Of a stretch of 64,000 nt of DNA, positions 51,772 through 60,713 are shown piece after piece. The stretch spans positions 1 through 64,000 of the forward strand of contig NZ_CABVQK010000009.1 in the NCBI RefSeq assembly GCF_902499335.1, given 5' to 3'. Position numbers and translations under genes: made by a program. This DNA comes from Burkholderia lata. GTDB lineage: Bacteria > Pseudomonadota > Gammaproteobacteria > Burkholderiales > Burkholderiaceae. Below the pieces are notes generated by a model, which did not search any database, was not told where the DNA came from, and worked only from the letters and a program-made list of their open reading frames with translations. Positions within the stretch are counted from its first letter, which is position 1. Every line of letters begins with the position of its first letter.

Positions 51772-52808
51772 AGGGCATGTCGATCTGGTTGGTTGGCACG
51801 TCGTACGCGCGACGCGCAGCATGGGCCGTGATCCTGATGCTCACGGTTGTCCTGTCGGTGCGTTTCGGCGCGGCCGATTTCCCGTTGACGGCGGCCATTC
51901 AGGCACTGATCCATCGCGACGGCGCACGCGACGTTGCCTTCGTGATGTGGGATCTGCGCCTGCCGCGTGTGCTGCTTGCGCTGATGATCGGCGCGCAATT
52001 GGCAGCGAGCGGGCTCGTGCTGCAGGCGGCGCTGCGCAATCCGCTCGCGGAACCCGGCGTGATCGGCGTGTCGTCCGGCGCGACGCTTGGCGTGATGCTC
52101 TTGCTGCTCGTCGCGAACTTTGCCGGATCGCTCGACGGCAGCCGGCTCGACGCGTACGACATCACGTGGATGCCGCTGGTCGCGCAGGCGGGCGGCATCG
52201 GCGCGGCGCTGGGCGTCTACGTGCTGGCGTGGCGCAACGGCACGGCGCCGCTCCGGCTGATCCTGATGGGCGTCGCCGTCAGCGCCGCGATGTATGCGGT
52301 CGCGATGACGATACTTGCCGGCTGGGGCTCGAGCCGGATCGAGGTGCTGCTGACGTGGCTCGCGGGCAACCTGTACGCGCGCGGCTGGCCGCACGTGCTG
52401 CTGCTCGCGCCGTGGACCGTGGCGACGATCGCGCTCCTCCCGGTCATCCTGCCGGCGGTGCAGGTGCTGTCGCTTGGCGATGACGCGGCGACGAGCGTTG
52501 GGCTGAGCGTCGAGCGTTGGCGTCTCGTGGCGATCGTCTATGCCGGTTTCGCGGCTGCCTGCGCGGTAGCGATCGCCGGCCCTGTCGCGTTCGTCGGCCT
52601 GATCGCGCCGCATCTCGCGCGGCTCGCCGTGGGCGGCCCGCTCGGGCGGCAGGCTCCATTCGCACTCCTCTGCGGTTCGCTGATCACCGCGCTTGCGGAC
52701 CTGACCGGTCGCGTCGTCGTCGCACCGGCCGAAATTCCCGTTGGGGCGGTCACCGCGATGTTCGGCGCGCCGCTCTTCCTCTATCTGCTGTCCCGGTCGT
52801 CACGATGA
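51768..52808 (+). CDS. iron-siderophore ABC transporter permease, FecCD family (second subunit)
   Basis: This 346-residue permease has the same fold, with RLPRVLLALMIGAQLAASGL and LRNPLAEPGVIGVSSGATLG and GPVAFVGLIAPHLARL. The GTG start overlaps the previous stop (GTGA); an ATG three codons later is possible but has no ribosome site. It is the second inner-membrane subunit. Confidence 0.93.
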   Translation: MKGMSIWLVGTSYARRAAWAVILMLTVVLSVRFGAADFPLTAAIQALIHRDGARDVAFVMWDLRLPRVLLALMIGAQLAASGLVLQAALRNPLAEPGVIGVSSGATLGVMLLLLVANFAGSLDGSRLDAYDITWMPLVAQAGGIGAALGVYVLAWRNGTAPLRLILMGVAVSAAMYAVAMTILAGWGSSRIEVLLTWLAGNLYARGWPHVLLLAPWTVATIALLPVILPAVQVLSLGDDAATSVGLSVERWRLVAIVYAGFAAACAVAIAGPVAFVGLIAPHLARLAVGGPLGRQAPFALLCGSLITALADLTGRVVVAPAEIPVGAVTAMFGAPLFLYLLSRSSR

Positions 52809-53662
52809 CACTTGTTGCTCGCGATCTCTCGCTCGGATATGGCCCGCGCCGCATCGTCGACGCCCTGTCGTTGTCGATCGAGCCTGGCCGGATCACCGTC
52901 CTGCTCGGTCCGAATGGCTCGGGCAAGAGCACGCTGCTGCGCGCGCTAGCCGGTTTGCTTCCGCCGCGCGGCGGCGATGCATCGCTCGACGACGTTCCGC
53001 TGCGGCAATGGCCGCGCCGCAAGCTTGCGCGGCGCATCGCGTTCCTGGCACAGACGCAGGACATTCCGTCCGGCCTCACGGTGCAGGAACTCGTCCGCCA
53101 CGGACGGTTCGCGCACCGGAACTGGCTGCGCGGCGAAACGGACGACGATCGCGAAGCAGTCGAATGGGCGCTCGAGATGACCGGGCTGGTTGCGATGCGC
53201 GACCGCGCGCTCGTCGCGCTGTCGGGTGGCGAACGCCAACGTGTGTGGATTGCGATGGCGCTCGCGCAGCGCGCGGACATCCTGCTGCTCGACGAGCCGA
53301 CGACCTATCTCGACCTCGGGCATCAGCTCGACGTCATGCAGACGCTACGGCGGCTCAACGACGAATTCGGGCTGACGCTCGTGATGTCGCTGCACGACCT
53401 GAACCAGGCGATGCGATTCGCAGACCGCGCGATCGTGATGCACGACGGGCGGCTCGTTGCCGACGGCGCACCGATCGACGTGCTTACAACGACGTTCGTC
53501 GCGGATGTATTCCATGTGCGCAGCGAGCGGCTGCATGGTGCGAGCGACGGTGTGCCGGTCTGCCATCCGCTCGGCTATGCGGCACCCGTCGAAGGCGAGG
53601 ACGATGCCGGGCCGGCCGTTTGCGACGCCGTGCCATCGATTGGGGCCGCCAGAGATGATTGA
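52805..53662 (+). CDS. iron-siderophore ABC transporter ATP-binding protein, FecE/FhuC type
   Basis: This 285-residue ATPase has Walker A GPNGSGKST (about 35-43), the LSGGERQRVWIAMALAQ signature, Walker B ILLLDEPTTYLDL, and a switch His in LHDLNQ. It overlaps the preceding permease by four bases (ATGA). The 3' end is longer than in FhuC by about 20 residues. Confidence 0.93.
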   Translation: MTLVARDLSLGYGPRRIVDALSLSIEPGRITVLLGPNGSGKSTLLRALAGLLPPRGGDASLDDVPLRQWPRRKLARRIAFLAQTQDIPSGLTVQELVRHGRFAHRNWLRGETDDDREAVEWALEMTGLVAMRDRALVALSGGERQRVWIAMALAQRADILLLDEPTTYLDLGHQLDVMQTLRRLNDEFGLTLVMSLHDLNQAMRFADRAIVMHDGRLVADGAPIDVLTTTFVADVFHVRSERLHGASDGVPVCHPLGYAAPVEGEDDAGPAVCDAVPSIGAARDD

Positions 53663-54638
53663 CCGCAAGCGTCGTGCGCTGTCGTTCGCATTGCCGGCTT
53701 CGCTGGCAGCGGTGCTCGTGCAGCCCGTTTGCGCGGCGTCATCAGCCTCGCCGTACAGCGTCGTGGATGATCGCGGCGTGACGCTGCGCTTCGATACCGC
53801 ACCGAGCCGGCTTGCGGCGATTTCGTACTTCGGTGCCGATACCGCACTGGCGCTCGGTGTGCAGCCGATCGCGTCGACGTTTCTGGTGCGCAGCCCGCGG
53901 CCTGCCTATCTGCTGGACAGGATGGACCGCGTGATCGACCTCGGACAGCGCGCGAGCCCGAACCTGGAATTGCTGGCGAGCGCGCATGCCGACCTCATCG
54001 TCGCGATCCGCCGCTACACCGAAGCGAACGCGGTGCGGCTCCGGCAGATCGCGCCGTATCTTGCGCTCGACCTGGAGACTGGCGACGACAGCGACCGTAG
54101 CATCGCGCTCGTCGGGGCCGCACTTGGCCGTGCCGACGCGGCCGCCGCGCTCAACCGGCGTTTTGCCGACGTGCTGGCGAGATTCCGCGCACGCGCAGGA
54201 ATACGCCGCGCACCGCGCTACCTGTTCGTCTGGGGGGCGGGCGCCGCGCCGTGGGCGTTCTACGACGAGAACATGACCTGCTCGTTGCTGAATGCACTGG
54301 GTGGCGTCAACGTCGCCGGGCGCAATCCGCTGCCGTCGCGGCGCGACAATACGGCGTTCCAGATGAGCCTCGAGACACTGTTGCTTGCGAAGCCGGACAC
54401 GATTTTCGTTTACGACGATGGTGGTCGGCGCAGCTTCGACACGAACCCCGTGTGGCAGCATCTCGCGTCGACGCATCGCGTGAAGATTGTGAGCGTAGGC
54501 GATCACTGGATCGAATCGTTCGGGCCAATCGCCCGGCATGCGGTGCTTGCCGAGGCGGCCGCGTTCCTGCATCCCGATGCTTTTGCACTGCCGGACTTGC
54601 GCGAGATCGCGTCGTTGTATTTGCGGCGCGCCGGTTGA
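53655..54638 (+). CDS. periplasmic iron-siderophore-binding protein (ABC transporter)
   Basis: This 327-residue protein has an N-terminal basic region and signal peptide (LPASLAAVLVQPVCAASS) and a class III binding-protein fold (FecB/BtuF type) with RLAAISYFGADTALALGV near residue 52 and LASAHADLIVAIRRY. There is no lipobox, so it is soluble. It overlaps the ATPase gene by eight bases and is the last gene of the operon. Confidence 0.9.
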   Translation: MIDRKRRALSFALPASLAAVLVQPVCAASSASPYSVVDDRGVTLRFDTAPSRLAAISYFGADTALALGVQPIASTFLVRSPRPAYLLDRMDRVIDLGQRASPNLELLASAHADLIVAIRRYTEANAVRLRQIAPYLALDLETGDDSDRSIALVGAALGRADAAAALNRRFADVLARFRARAGIRRAPRYLFVWGAGAAPWAFYDENMTCSLLNALGGVNVAGRNPLPSRRDNTAFQMSLETLLLAKPDTIFVYDDGGRRSFDTNPVWQHLASTHRVKIVSVGDHWIESFGPIARHAVLAEAAAFLHPDAFALPDLREIASLYLRRAG

Positions 54639-54659
54639 TGTGCCGTTCGGGTCGAAATC

Positions 54660-55922
54660 TCACACCGGTTGCGGAGGATAAAAAACGTCCAGCGTCGGAA
54701 ACGCCGCCGATTCGCGCAAGCAGTCTGACAGATAGATGGCGACACCGAGATCCCCGGTCCACAACGAATAGCGTCGCCGTCCATACCGCACCGCATGTGC
54801 TTCCGACTGGCCGATGCTGTGCATCGCGAACGCCCGGGCGCGGTCGAGCCAGATCGGGTTTCGGGTGCGCTGGTATAGCACGAGGAACGCGTAGCCGTTG
54901 CCGGCCGTGCCGTGACAGAGAGACGGACCTTTGGCCAGCGGCCCCGCATCCCAAACCGCCTCTCCCGCGCCGGTCAGCAGATCATCGAGCGCCGTGCCGG
55001 GGAAGCGCGACAGGCATGTGACGAAGCCCGGCGCGCCGTGACAGAACTGCATCAGCAGGTCGTCGCCCGACGAAACGGCCGAGTCAAGCTGGATCCGCCA
55101 GTTGACTTTGCCGTCTTCGTGAGTCGCCGTTTGCCGCACCGTGTTCGCGATCGCTTCTTGCCAGCGCGACCAGTCTGCTCCATCGAGCAGATGCCGGCCG
55201 CGGATCAGCGGTGATGCTGTCGCCACGAATCCGTGTACGCCGTCGAGATAGGTCGAACGGTGACCGTACAGATCCTGTGTCCAGAAGTGGCAGGCATGTT
55301 CGTCAGACCACTGGAGTTGATTCCACAACTGTGCCGCGGTCTCGCGAAACAATCCTGCCCAGCGTTCGTTGTTGGTGAGCTCGAATAGAAAGCAGGCGGC
55401 CAGCAGCGTACCCGGCGCGCCCCGCATCAGTTCGCGCGCCGGATGATCCATATTGCCGGCGATCAACGTTGCGAGCCGTGTTTCGAGCGACGGCGTGGGC
55501 GTCTGCGCGAATTGCAGCATAAGGATGGGCAGTTCGCCGAACAGGTATGAAGCGTCGCCGTCGATTCCTGCGATGGAAAGCCACCTCTGGTTATGTGCGC
55601 GGATGGGTTCGAGTTGATCCAGCCACGTGGTTCGTGTGCCCGGGGCGCTGAGCGCACCGAGATGATGGAGCGCCCATATCACTCCGGCGGCTCCGAAATA
55701 GAACGGCGTCAACGCAGGTGCCGTTCCATCCTTCGTTTCAAGATCCAATGGGTGCGACGGCCATAGCCTGTCCGGCGTGAACACGGCGCTCGTTTCATCG
55801 ATGATTCGAGCGATGGCAATGCGGACGCGATCGGCATCCCAGTCAACAGGTTCGAGCGCTTCGTGACGTGCCGGATTGAATAGCATGGCGGTAGCTGATG
55901 GGGCTTGGGGTGCAACGGGCAT
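54660..55922 (-). CDS. LanC-like protein (lanthionine-synthetase cyclase homologue)
   Basis: This protein of about 420 residues has the LanC alpha-toroid signatures: GVHG, FCHGAPG, LCHGTAG. The Cys of FCHG and the Cys-His of LCHG are the three zinc ligands of LanC and LanC-like proteins. I see no lanthipeptide precursor, dehydratase (LanB) or LanM gene nearby. It is on the opposite strand, 21 bases from the iron-transport operon. Start is uncertain: GTG at 55946, ATG at 55922 or ATG at 55886; none has a clear ribosome site. It may modify a peptide, or act like eukaryotic LanC-like proteins, in which a glutathione-adding role has been reported. Confidence 0.82.
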   Translation of the reverse strand: MPVAPQAPSATAMLFNPARHEALEPVDWDADRVRIAIARIIDETSAVFTPDRLWPSHPLDLETKDGTAPALTPFYFGAAGVIWALHHLGALSAPGTRTTWLDQLEPIRAHNQRWLSIAGIDGDASYLFGELPILMLQFAQTPTPSLETRLATLIAGNMDHPARELMRGAPGTLLAACFLFELTNNERWAGLFRETAAQLWNQLQWSDEHACHFWTQDLYGHRSTYLDGVHGFVATASPLIRGRHLLDGADWSRWQEAIANTVRQTATHEDGKVNWRIQLDSAVSSGDDLLMQFCHGAPGFVTCLSRFPGTALDDLLTGAGEAVWDAGPLAKGPSLCHGTAGNGYAFLVLYQRTRNPIWLDRARAFAMHSIGQSEAHAVRYGRRRYSLWTGDLGVAIYLSDCLRESAAFPTLDVFYPPQPV

Positions 55923-56053
55923 GTTATACGCATCGCCGCAGTCCACGGATTTGCGTCGTTGTTAGCCAAGGACCGCTGTGCCGCTGACGCACGGACAAGT
56001 ATCCGCCGCGGTCCAGCATACGGCCCATAACCATCCAACCCCAATAAATCCTC

Positions 56054-56088
56054 TTGACGACATATCTTTCGATATATATCTTTAGATA
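56054..56088 (+). promoter_or_regulatory. promoter with two TATC-N4-GATA dyads before the YqjI-type gene
   Basis: TATCTTTCGATA (56063-56074) and TATCTTTAGATA (56077-56088) are two near-identical short palindromes with centres 14 bases apart. They overlap a likely promoter: -35 TTGACG (56054-56059), 17-base gap, -10 TATCTT (56077-56082). This looks like an autoregulatory operator for the PadR-type regulator. Confidence 0.75.
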
Positions 56089-56114
56089 TGTTTTACGAGA
56101 TATAGGATTCGATC

Positions 56115-56825
56115 ATGCGACACAACCCATCTCGCGGCCATGCCCGATGCGACGGCCATGGCGCACATGCCCGCCCGGAGTGGTTCACCGGTCTCTGGTA
56201 CGCGATCGGCCGCCACCGCCGCGGCCAGGATCCGTTCGGTGGCGGCCCGTTCGGCGGTCGCGGCGGACGGGGCGGCTTTGGTGATTCCGGTGACGAAGGC
56301 ATGCCGCGCGGCCGCCAGTTCAGCTCCGACGATCTCCAACTGATGTTGCTTGCGCTCGTCGCCGAACAACCGAGCCATGGCTACGAGCTGATCAAGGCGC
56401 TCGACACGCGTTCGAACGGTTTCTACAGCCCGAGCCCCGGCATGGTGTATCCGGCGCTCACGTATCTCGAAGAAGTCGGCTTCGTCGCGTCGCAGGCCGA
56501 AGGCAACCGCAAGCGCTATGCGCTGACCGACGCCGGCCGCGCCCATCTCGACGCCCAGCGCGAACGCGTCGACACGCTGTTCGCGCGCCTCACGCACCTC
56601 GCGCGCAAGATGGAGTTCATGCGCCGCGCGTTCGCCGGGGAATCGGCGGGCAGCGAAACGCAGGACGAAGCACAAGCCGGCTGGCTGCCGGAGTTCGTCG
56701 AGGCGCGCCTCGCACTCAAGCGCGCGCTGCTGCACAAGAGCGCCGCCGACGCCGACGAACAGCGACGCATCGCGGCCATCATGCGCCGCGCGACAGCCGA
56801 AATCGAAGGCGGCACCGGCGCGTAA
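56115..56825 (+). CDS. PadR-family regulator, YqjI-like
   Basis: This 236-residue regulator has a His/Cys-containing N-terminus (His3, His9, Cys12, His15, His18), a Gly-rich linker, then a PadR winged helix (LMLLALVAEQPSHGYELIKA, SPSPGMVYPALTYLEEVGFV, RKRYALTDAG) and a long C-terminal coiled part. The layout matches the nickel-responsive YqjI of E. coli, which represses the ferric reductase gene yqjH. Here the siderophore-interacting protein gene follows in the same direction, which is the same pairing. The metal-binding tail is shorter than in E. coli. Confidence 0.85.
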   Translation: MRHNPSRGHARCDGHGAHARPEWFTGLWYAIGRHRRGQDPFGGGPFGGRGGRGGFGDSGDEGMPRGRQFSSDDLQLMLLALVAEQPSHGYELIKALDTRSNGFYSPSPGMVYPALTYLEEVGFVASQAEGNRKRYALTDAGRAHLDAQRERVDTLFARLTHLARKMEFMRRAFAGESAGSETQDEAQAGWLPEFVEARLALKRALLHKSAADADEQRRIAAIMRRATAEIEGGTGA

Positions 56826-56863
56826 GCCGTGCTGCCCCGTCAAAACCTCAGGAGAACGGATTG

Positions 56864-57685
56864 ATGCAGAACACATCCGACCGCACCGTGACCCGCGTGC
56901 GCCACACCCTCAAGTTCCGCTTGCTGCAGGTCCTGCGCGTGCACACCGTGACGCCGCACCTGCTGCGCGTCACGCTCGGCGGCCCCGATCTCGCGGATTT
57001 CGAATCCGCGTCGTTCGACGATCACGTGAAGGTATTTTTCCCGCCGCCCGGCGCTGAACGGCCCGCGATGCCGAAGCTCGGCGAGAACGGTCCCGAATTT
57101 CCGGAAGGCGAACCGAAGCCGGTCGCGCGCGACTTCACGCCGCGCCGCTTCGACCGCGCCGCCGGCGAGCTCGATCTGGAATTCGTGCTGAACCACCCGG
57201 GCCCCGCGTCGCAGTGGGCCGCACAGGCACGCGTCGGCCAATGGCTCGGCATCGGCGGCCCGCGCGGTTCGTTCGTCGTCCCGACCGGTTTCGACTGGCA
57301 CCTGCTGATCGGCGACGATACGGCACTGCCGGCGGTCGCGCGGCGTCTCGCGGAATTGCCGGCCGGTGCGCGCGTGGCCGTCGTGCTGGAAGTCGCGGAT
57401 CGCACCGCGCAGATCGCGTTCGACACGCGTGCCGACGTGCATGAAATCTGGCGCTTCCGCGCCGAAGCCAACGCGGCGGACGGCGACGTACTGCTGAATG
57501 CCGTGCGCGACATGCCGCTGCCGCCGTCCGGCGACGGTTACGTGTGGGCGGCCGGCGAAGCGCTGTCGATGCGCGCGGTACGCCAGCACCTGACCGGCGA
57601 GCGCGGCGTCGACAAGTCGCGCATCCGCGCGGCGGCCTACTGGAAACGCGGCGCGGCGGCCGTGCACGAAACGCTGGAAGACTGA
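56864..57685 (+). CDS. siderophore-interacting protein (YqjH/ViuB-type ferric-siderophore reductase)
   Basis: This 273-residue FAD/NAD(P)H reductase has the flavin-binding barrel with FTPRRFD and the SIP C-terminal domain (LLIGDDTALPAVARRLAE, GYVWAAGEALSMRAVRQHL). Such enzymes reduce ferric siderophore in the cytoplasm to release iron. The ATG has an AGGAGA site; an in-frame TTG lies one codon before. The preceding PadR gene is the likely repressor. It supplies the last step for the uptake systems in this region. Confidence 0.92.
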   Translation: MQNTSDRTVTRVRHTLKFRLLQVLRVHTVTPHLLRVTLGGPDLADFESASFDDHVKVFFPPPGAERPAMPKLGENGPEFPEGEPKPVARDFTPRRFDRAAGELDLEFVLNHPGPASQWAAQARVGQWLGIGGPRGSFVVPTGFDWHLLIGDDTALPAVARRLAELPAGARVAVVLEVADRTAQIAFDTRADVHEIWRFRAEANAADGDVLLNAVRDMPLPPSGDGYVWAAGEALSMRAVRQHLTGERGVDKSRIRAAAYWKRGAAAVHETLED

Positions 57686-57858
57686 CGGGTGCGGGTACCC
57701 GGTAAAGGGGTACCCGGTTGAAGTTGACCGGCCGATGACACAATCGTGGCGTCGGCGCACCAGCGGGCTTGGCACCGCTATCGCGGCTGGTATATATCTG
57801 TGTGTGCGACGCCGCTGTCGGGCGACAGCCGCCGCAGCCCGCCCAGGAGCGCCCGGTC

Positions 57859-58083
57859 ATGACAAAAGAAAGCCACGCTTCGCCGTTCCTTCGCAACCTG
57901 AAGATCGCCGGCTATTGCGGCCTTGCCGCGGTAGTACTCGCACTGTTCGTCGCGATGTGCGCGATCCTGAAGGAAAGCGCACTCGACCGCGACGCCGCGC
58001 AACACCCGGCCGATACGCCGGAACTGCACGATGCGGGCGGCGGCCCGTCCGCATCGGCCGAATCGGCCAAGACACCCGGCTGA
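57859..58083 (+). CDS. small single-pass membrane protein (74 aa)
   Basis: This 74-residue product has a polar N-terminus, one hydrophobic segment (IAGYCGLAAVVLALFVAMCAI, about 16-36) and a polar Ala/Asp-rich tail. Ribosome site AGGAGC precedes the ATG. No family is recognised. Confidence 0.6.
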   Translation: MTKESHASPFLRNLKIAGYCGLAAVVLALFVAMCAILKESALDRDAAQHPADTPELHDAGGGPSASAESAKTPG

Positions 58084-58109
58084 CGGCGTCCTGCCCGATC
58101 TCCTGCCGC

Positions 58110-58691
58110 TTACGGCGCGTGCCGGCGGCCCATCACGACTGCATGCACCGAATCGCCGAGCCGTTCGAGCAGCGCGGTCGCGCGTTGCCCGTACAGGTGC
58201 GCGGCCAGCGCGCCGGCCGTGCCGACCAGCACGCCGCCCGCCATGTCGAACGGCCAGTGCACCCCCGCGTAGATACGTCCCCATGCAATCGCCACGGCCA
58301 TCGCGGCCATCACGAACCCGGTGAGCCGGGTCGTGCCGCCGAGCATCAGCCCAGCTGCCATGCTCCACGCGAACGTCATGTGATCGCTCGGAAACGAGCT
58401 GTCCGGCGCGTGCGGGATCAGTTGCGTGCCGACGCCGGCCATGAACGGGCGCGGCGAAAACCAGAAATGTCCGATGACCTGCGCGAGCGCGAGCGCCACG
58501 CACACGCCGACGCCGGCTTCGATCGCCTGGCGCCGTGTCGGGCGCGCACCGAAGATCCAGGTCAGCAGCAGCATCAGGGGCAACGCATAGACGAGCCAGT
58601 CGGCGGCGAAGATGGCGAGGCGGGCAACGCCAGGCTGCGGCGCAACCCCGGCGTTGATGGCGGTAAAGAGGGTGAGATTGAGGGTCTGCAT
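58110..58691 (-). CDS. PAP2-family phosphatase, BcrC-like undecaprenyl-diphosphatase
   Basis: This 193-residue membrane protein has the PAP2 motifs in order: FSPRPF, PSDHMTF and GRIYAGVHWPFD. With about five membrane segments it fits the BcrC/YbjG type, which dephosphorylates undecaprenyl diphosphate in cell-wall lipid recycling. The ATG is placed at MQTLNLTLF; longer open sequence upstream is not family-like. Confidence 0.88.
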   Translation of the reverse strand: MQTLNLTLFTAINAGVAPQPGVARLAIFAADWLVYALPLMLLLTWIFGARPTRRQAIEAGVGVCVALALAQVIGHFWFSPRPFMAGVGTQLIPHAPDSSFPSDHMTFAWSMAAGLMLGGTTRLTGFVMAAMAVAIAWGRIYAGVHWPFDMAGGVLVGTAGALAAHLYGQRATALLERLGDSVHAVVMGRRHAP

Positions 58692-59134
58692 GAATCCGGT
58701 TGCGTGGGGCGTAAAAAGGCGGCCGGTTGCCCGGCCTGATACGAACGATGCTAGAGCGCACCCGCTTAAGCGATGCTTAATGCGGCGGCCGCGCGCGACG
58801 AAGCCCGCCGCGGCGAACGCACTTAGAGCCTGCACCGCAACACAAGTTCACACAATTGTCATATTCCCGCGCGACCGTCTCCCGTAAAGGCTCACCCACC
58901 ATCCCGTAAAGACTCACCTTTTTCACATCGTGGCGTCATCGACGTGTGCAAACATCGGGACGCCGGGTGCCGACCATGCCGTTTGCGTCATTCATCTCAA
59001 TATTTACGCTGCGAATGCTTCGAAATCGGCAACAATTAATTCCATATGCGGCATCGCACAACGGCAACGCACAGGCATAGGATTACGAGCTTACGAGCAC
59101 TCATCCACGAAGCGATCAACAACAAGGAGTCCGC
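58692..59134. other. divergent region between the PAP2 gene and acetoacetate decarboxylase
   Basis: This 443-base region has no gene. It holds a 22-bp-spaced direct repeat (58881-58918), listed separately, and an AT-rich part before the adc gene. Confidence 0.5.
58881..58918. repeat. direct repeat CCCGTAAAGRCTCACC, two copies 22 bp apart
   Basis: CCCGTAAAGGCTCACC (58881-58896) and CCCGTAAAGACTCACC (58903-58918) differ at one base and are spaced by two helical turns. They lie about 215 bases before the acetoacetate decarboxylase ATG and look like tandem sites for an activator. Confidence 0.65.
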
Positions 59135-59875
59135 ATGAAACCCAGCGATGTCCGATCGAAAGCGTTTGCGATGCCGTTGACCAGCCCTGCCTTCCCGATG
59201 GGCCCTTACCGTTTCGTCGATCGTGAGTTCCTGATCATCACGTATCGCACCGATCCGGACCGTCTCCGCGAAATCGTCCCCGAGCCGCTGCAGGTCACCG
59301 AGCCGCTCGTGCATTACGAATTCATCCGCATGGCCGATTCGACCGGCTTCGGCGACTACACCGAAAGCGGCCAGGTGATTCCCGTCGAATACAACGGCCA
59401 GCCGGGCGGCTACACGCTCGCGATGTATCTCGACGATCACCCGCCGATCGCCGGCGGCCGCGAGCTGTGGGGCTTCCCGAAGAAGCTCGCGTCGCCCACG
59501 CTGCACGTGAACACCGACCACCTCCTCGGCACGCTCGACTACGGCAAGGTGCGCGTCGCCACCGGCACGATGGGCTACAAGCACAAGGAACTCGACATCG
59601 ACGAGCAGACCAAGCGTCTCGCCGGCCCGAACTTCCTGCTGAAGATCATCCCGCACGTCGACGGTACCGCGCGCGTCTGCGAACTGGTGCGCTACTACAT
59701 GCAGGACATCAAGATGAAGGGCGCGTGGACGGGCCCCGCATCGCTCGAGCTGGCGCCGCACGCGCTCGCGCCGGTGGCCGACCTGCCGGTGCTCGAGATC
59801 GTCGAAGCCCGCCACATCGTCGCGGATTTGACACTCGGCCTCGGCGAAGTCGTCTACGATTACCTGGCTCAGTAA
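59135..59875 (+). CDS. adc: acetoacetate decarboxylase
   Basis: This 246-residue enzyme converts acetoacetate to acetone and CO2 via a Schiff-base Lys. The active-site region is visible in GRELWGFPKKLASP (about residues 108-121), and GYKHKELDID follows. The length matches Adc. It is followed after 52 bases by 3-hydroxybutyrate dehydrogenase and then a patatin-like lipase, so the set handles ketone bodies from polyhydroxybutyrate. Confidence 0.93.
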   Translation: MKPSDVRSKAFAMPLTSPAFPMGPYRFVDREFLIITYRTDPDRLREIVPEPLQVTEPLVHYEFIRMADSTGFGDYTESGQVIPVEYNGQPGGYTLAMYLDDHPPIAGGRELWGFPKKLASPTLHVNTDHLLGTLDYGKVRVATGTMGYKHKELDIDEQTKRLAGPNFLLKIIPHVDGTARVCELVRYYMQDIKMKGAWTGPASLELAPHALAPVADLPVLEIVEARHIVADLTLGLGEVVYDYLAQ

Positions 59876-59927
59876 CACGTCCGCAGTCCTTTCTCCCTGT
59901 CAATCCTTTCACCACGGGAATTCGAAC

Positions 59928-60713
59928 ATGAGCAACCTGAATGGCAAGACCGCAGTCGTCACGGGCGCCGCGAGCGGCATCGGCAAGGAAATCGCACTCG
60001 AGCTCGCGAAGGCCGGCGCGGCCGTCGCGATCGCCGACCTGAACCAGGACGGCGCAAACGCCGTTGCCGACGAGATCGTCAAGGCGGGCGGCAAGGCGAT
60101 CGGCGTCGCGATGGATGTGACGAACGAGGAAGCCGTGAACAGCGGTATCGACAAGGTGGCCGAAACGTTCGGCTCGGTCGACATCCTCGTGTCGAACGCG
60201 GGCATCCAGATCGTCAACCCGATCGAGAACTACTCGTTCTCCGACTGGAAGAAGATGCAGGCGATCCACGTCGACGGCGCGTTCCTGACGACCAAGGCCG
60301 CGCTCAAGCACATGTACAAGGACGATCGCGGCGGTGTCGTGATCTACATGGGTTCGGTGCACTCGCACGAAGCGTCGCCGCTGAAGTCGGCCTATGTGAC
60401 GGCCAAGCACGGCCTGCTCGGCCTGGCCCGCGTGCTGGCGAAGGAAGGCGCGAAGCACAACGTGCGCTCGCACGTCGTGTGTCCGGGCTTCGTGCGCACG
60501 CCGCTGGTCGACAAGCAGATTCCGGAGCAGGCGAAGGAGCTCGGGATCAGCGAAGAGGAAGTGGTGAAGAAGGTGATGCTCGGCAATACGGTCGACGGCG
60601 TGTTCACGACCGTTCAGGACGTCGCGCAAACGGTGCTGTTCCTGTCGGCCTTCCCGAGCGCCGCGCTCACGGGCCAGTCGTTCATCGTCAGCCACGGCTG
60701 GTTCATGCAGTAA
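59928..60713 (+). CDS. bdhA: 3-hydroxybutyrate dehydrogenase
   Basis: This 261-residue SDR oxidises 3-hydroxybutyrate to acetoacetate with NAD+. It contains the cofactor motif TGAASGIG, the SNAG motif, the catalytic YVTAK and the VCPGFVRTPLVDKQIPEQ segment characteristic of BdhA. Adc upstream and a lipase downstream support PHB/ketone metabolism. Confidence 0.93.
   Translation: MSNLNGKTAVVTGAASGIGKEIALELAKAGAAVAIADLNQDGANAVADEIVKAGGKAIGVAMDVTNEEAVNSGIDKVAETFGSVDILVSNAGIQIVNPIENYSFSDWKKMQAIHVDGAFLTTKAALKHMYKDDRGGVVIYMGSVHSHEASPLKSAYVTAKHGLLGLARVLAKEGAKHNVRSHVVCPGFVRTPLVDKQIPEQAKELGISEEEVVKKVMLGNTVDGVFTTVQDVAQTVLFLSAFPSAALTGQSFIVSHGWFMQ

Noticed and set aside
54660..55922. Lanthipeptide biosynthesis cluster
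   Set aside because: Only a LanC-like protein is present, with no LanB/LanM or precursor peptide in the window.
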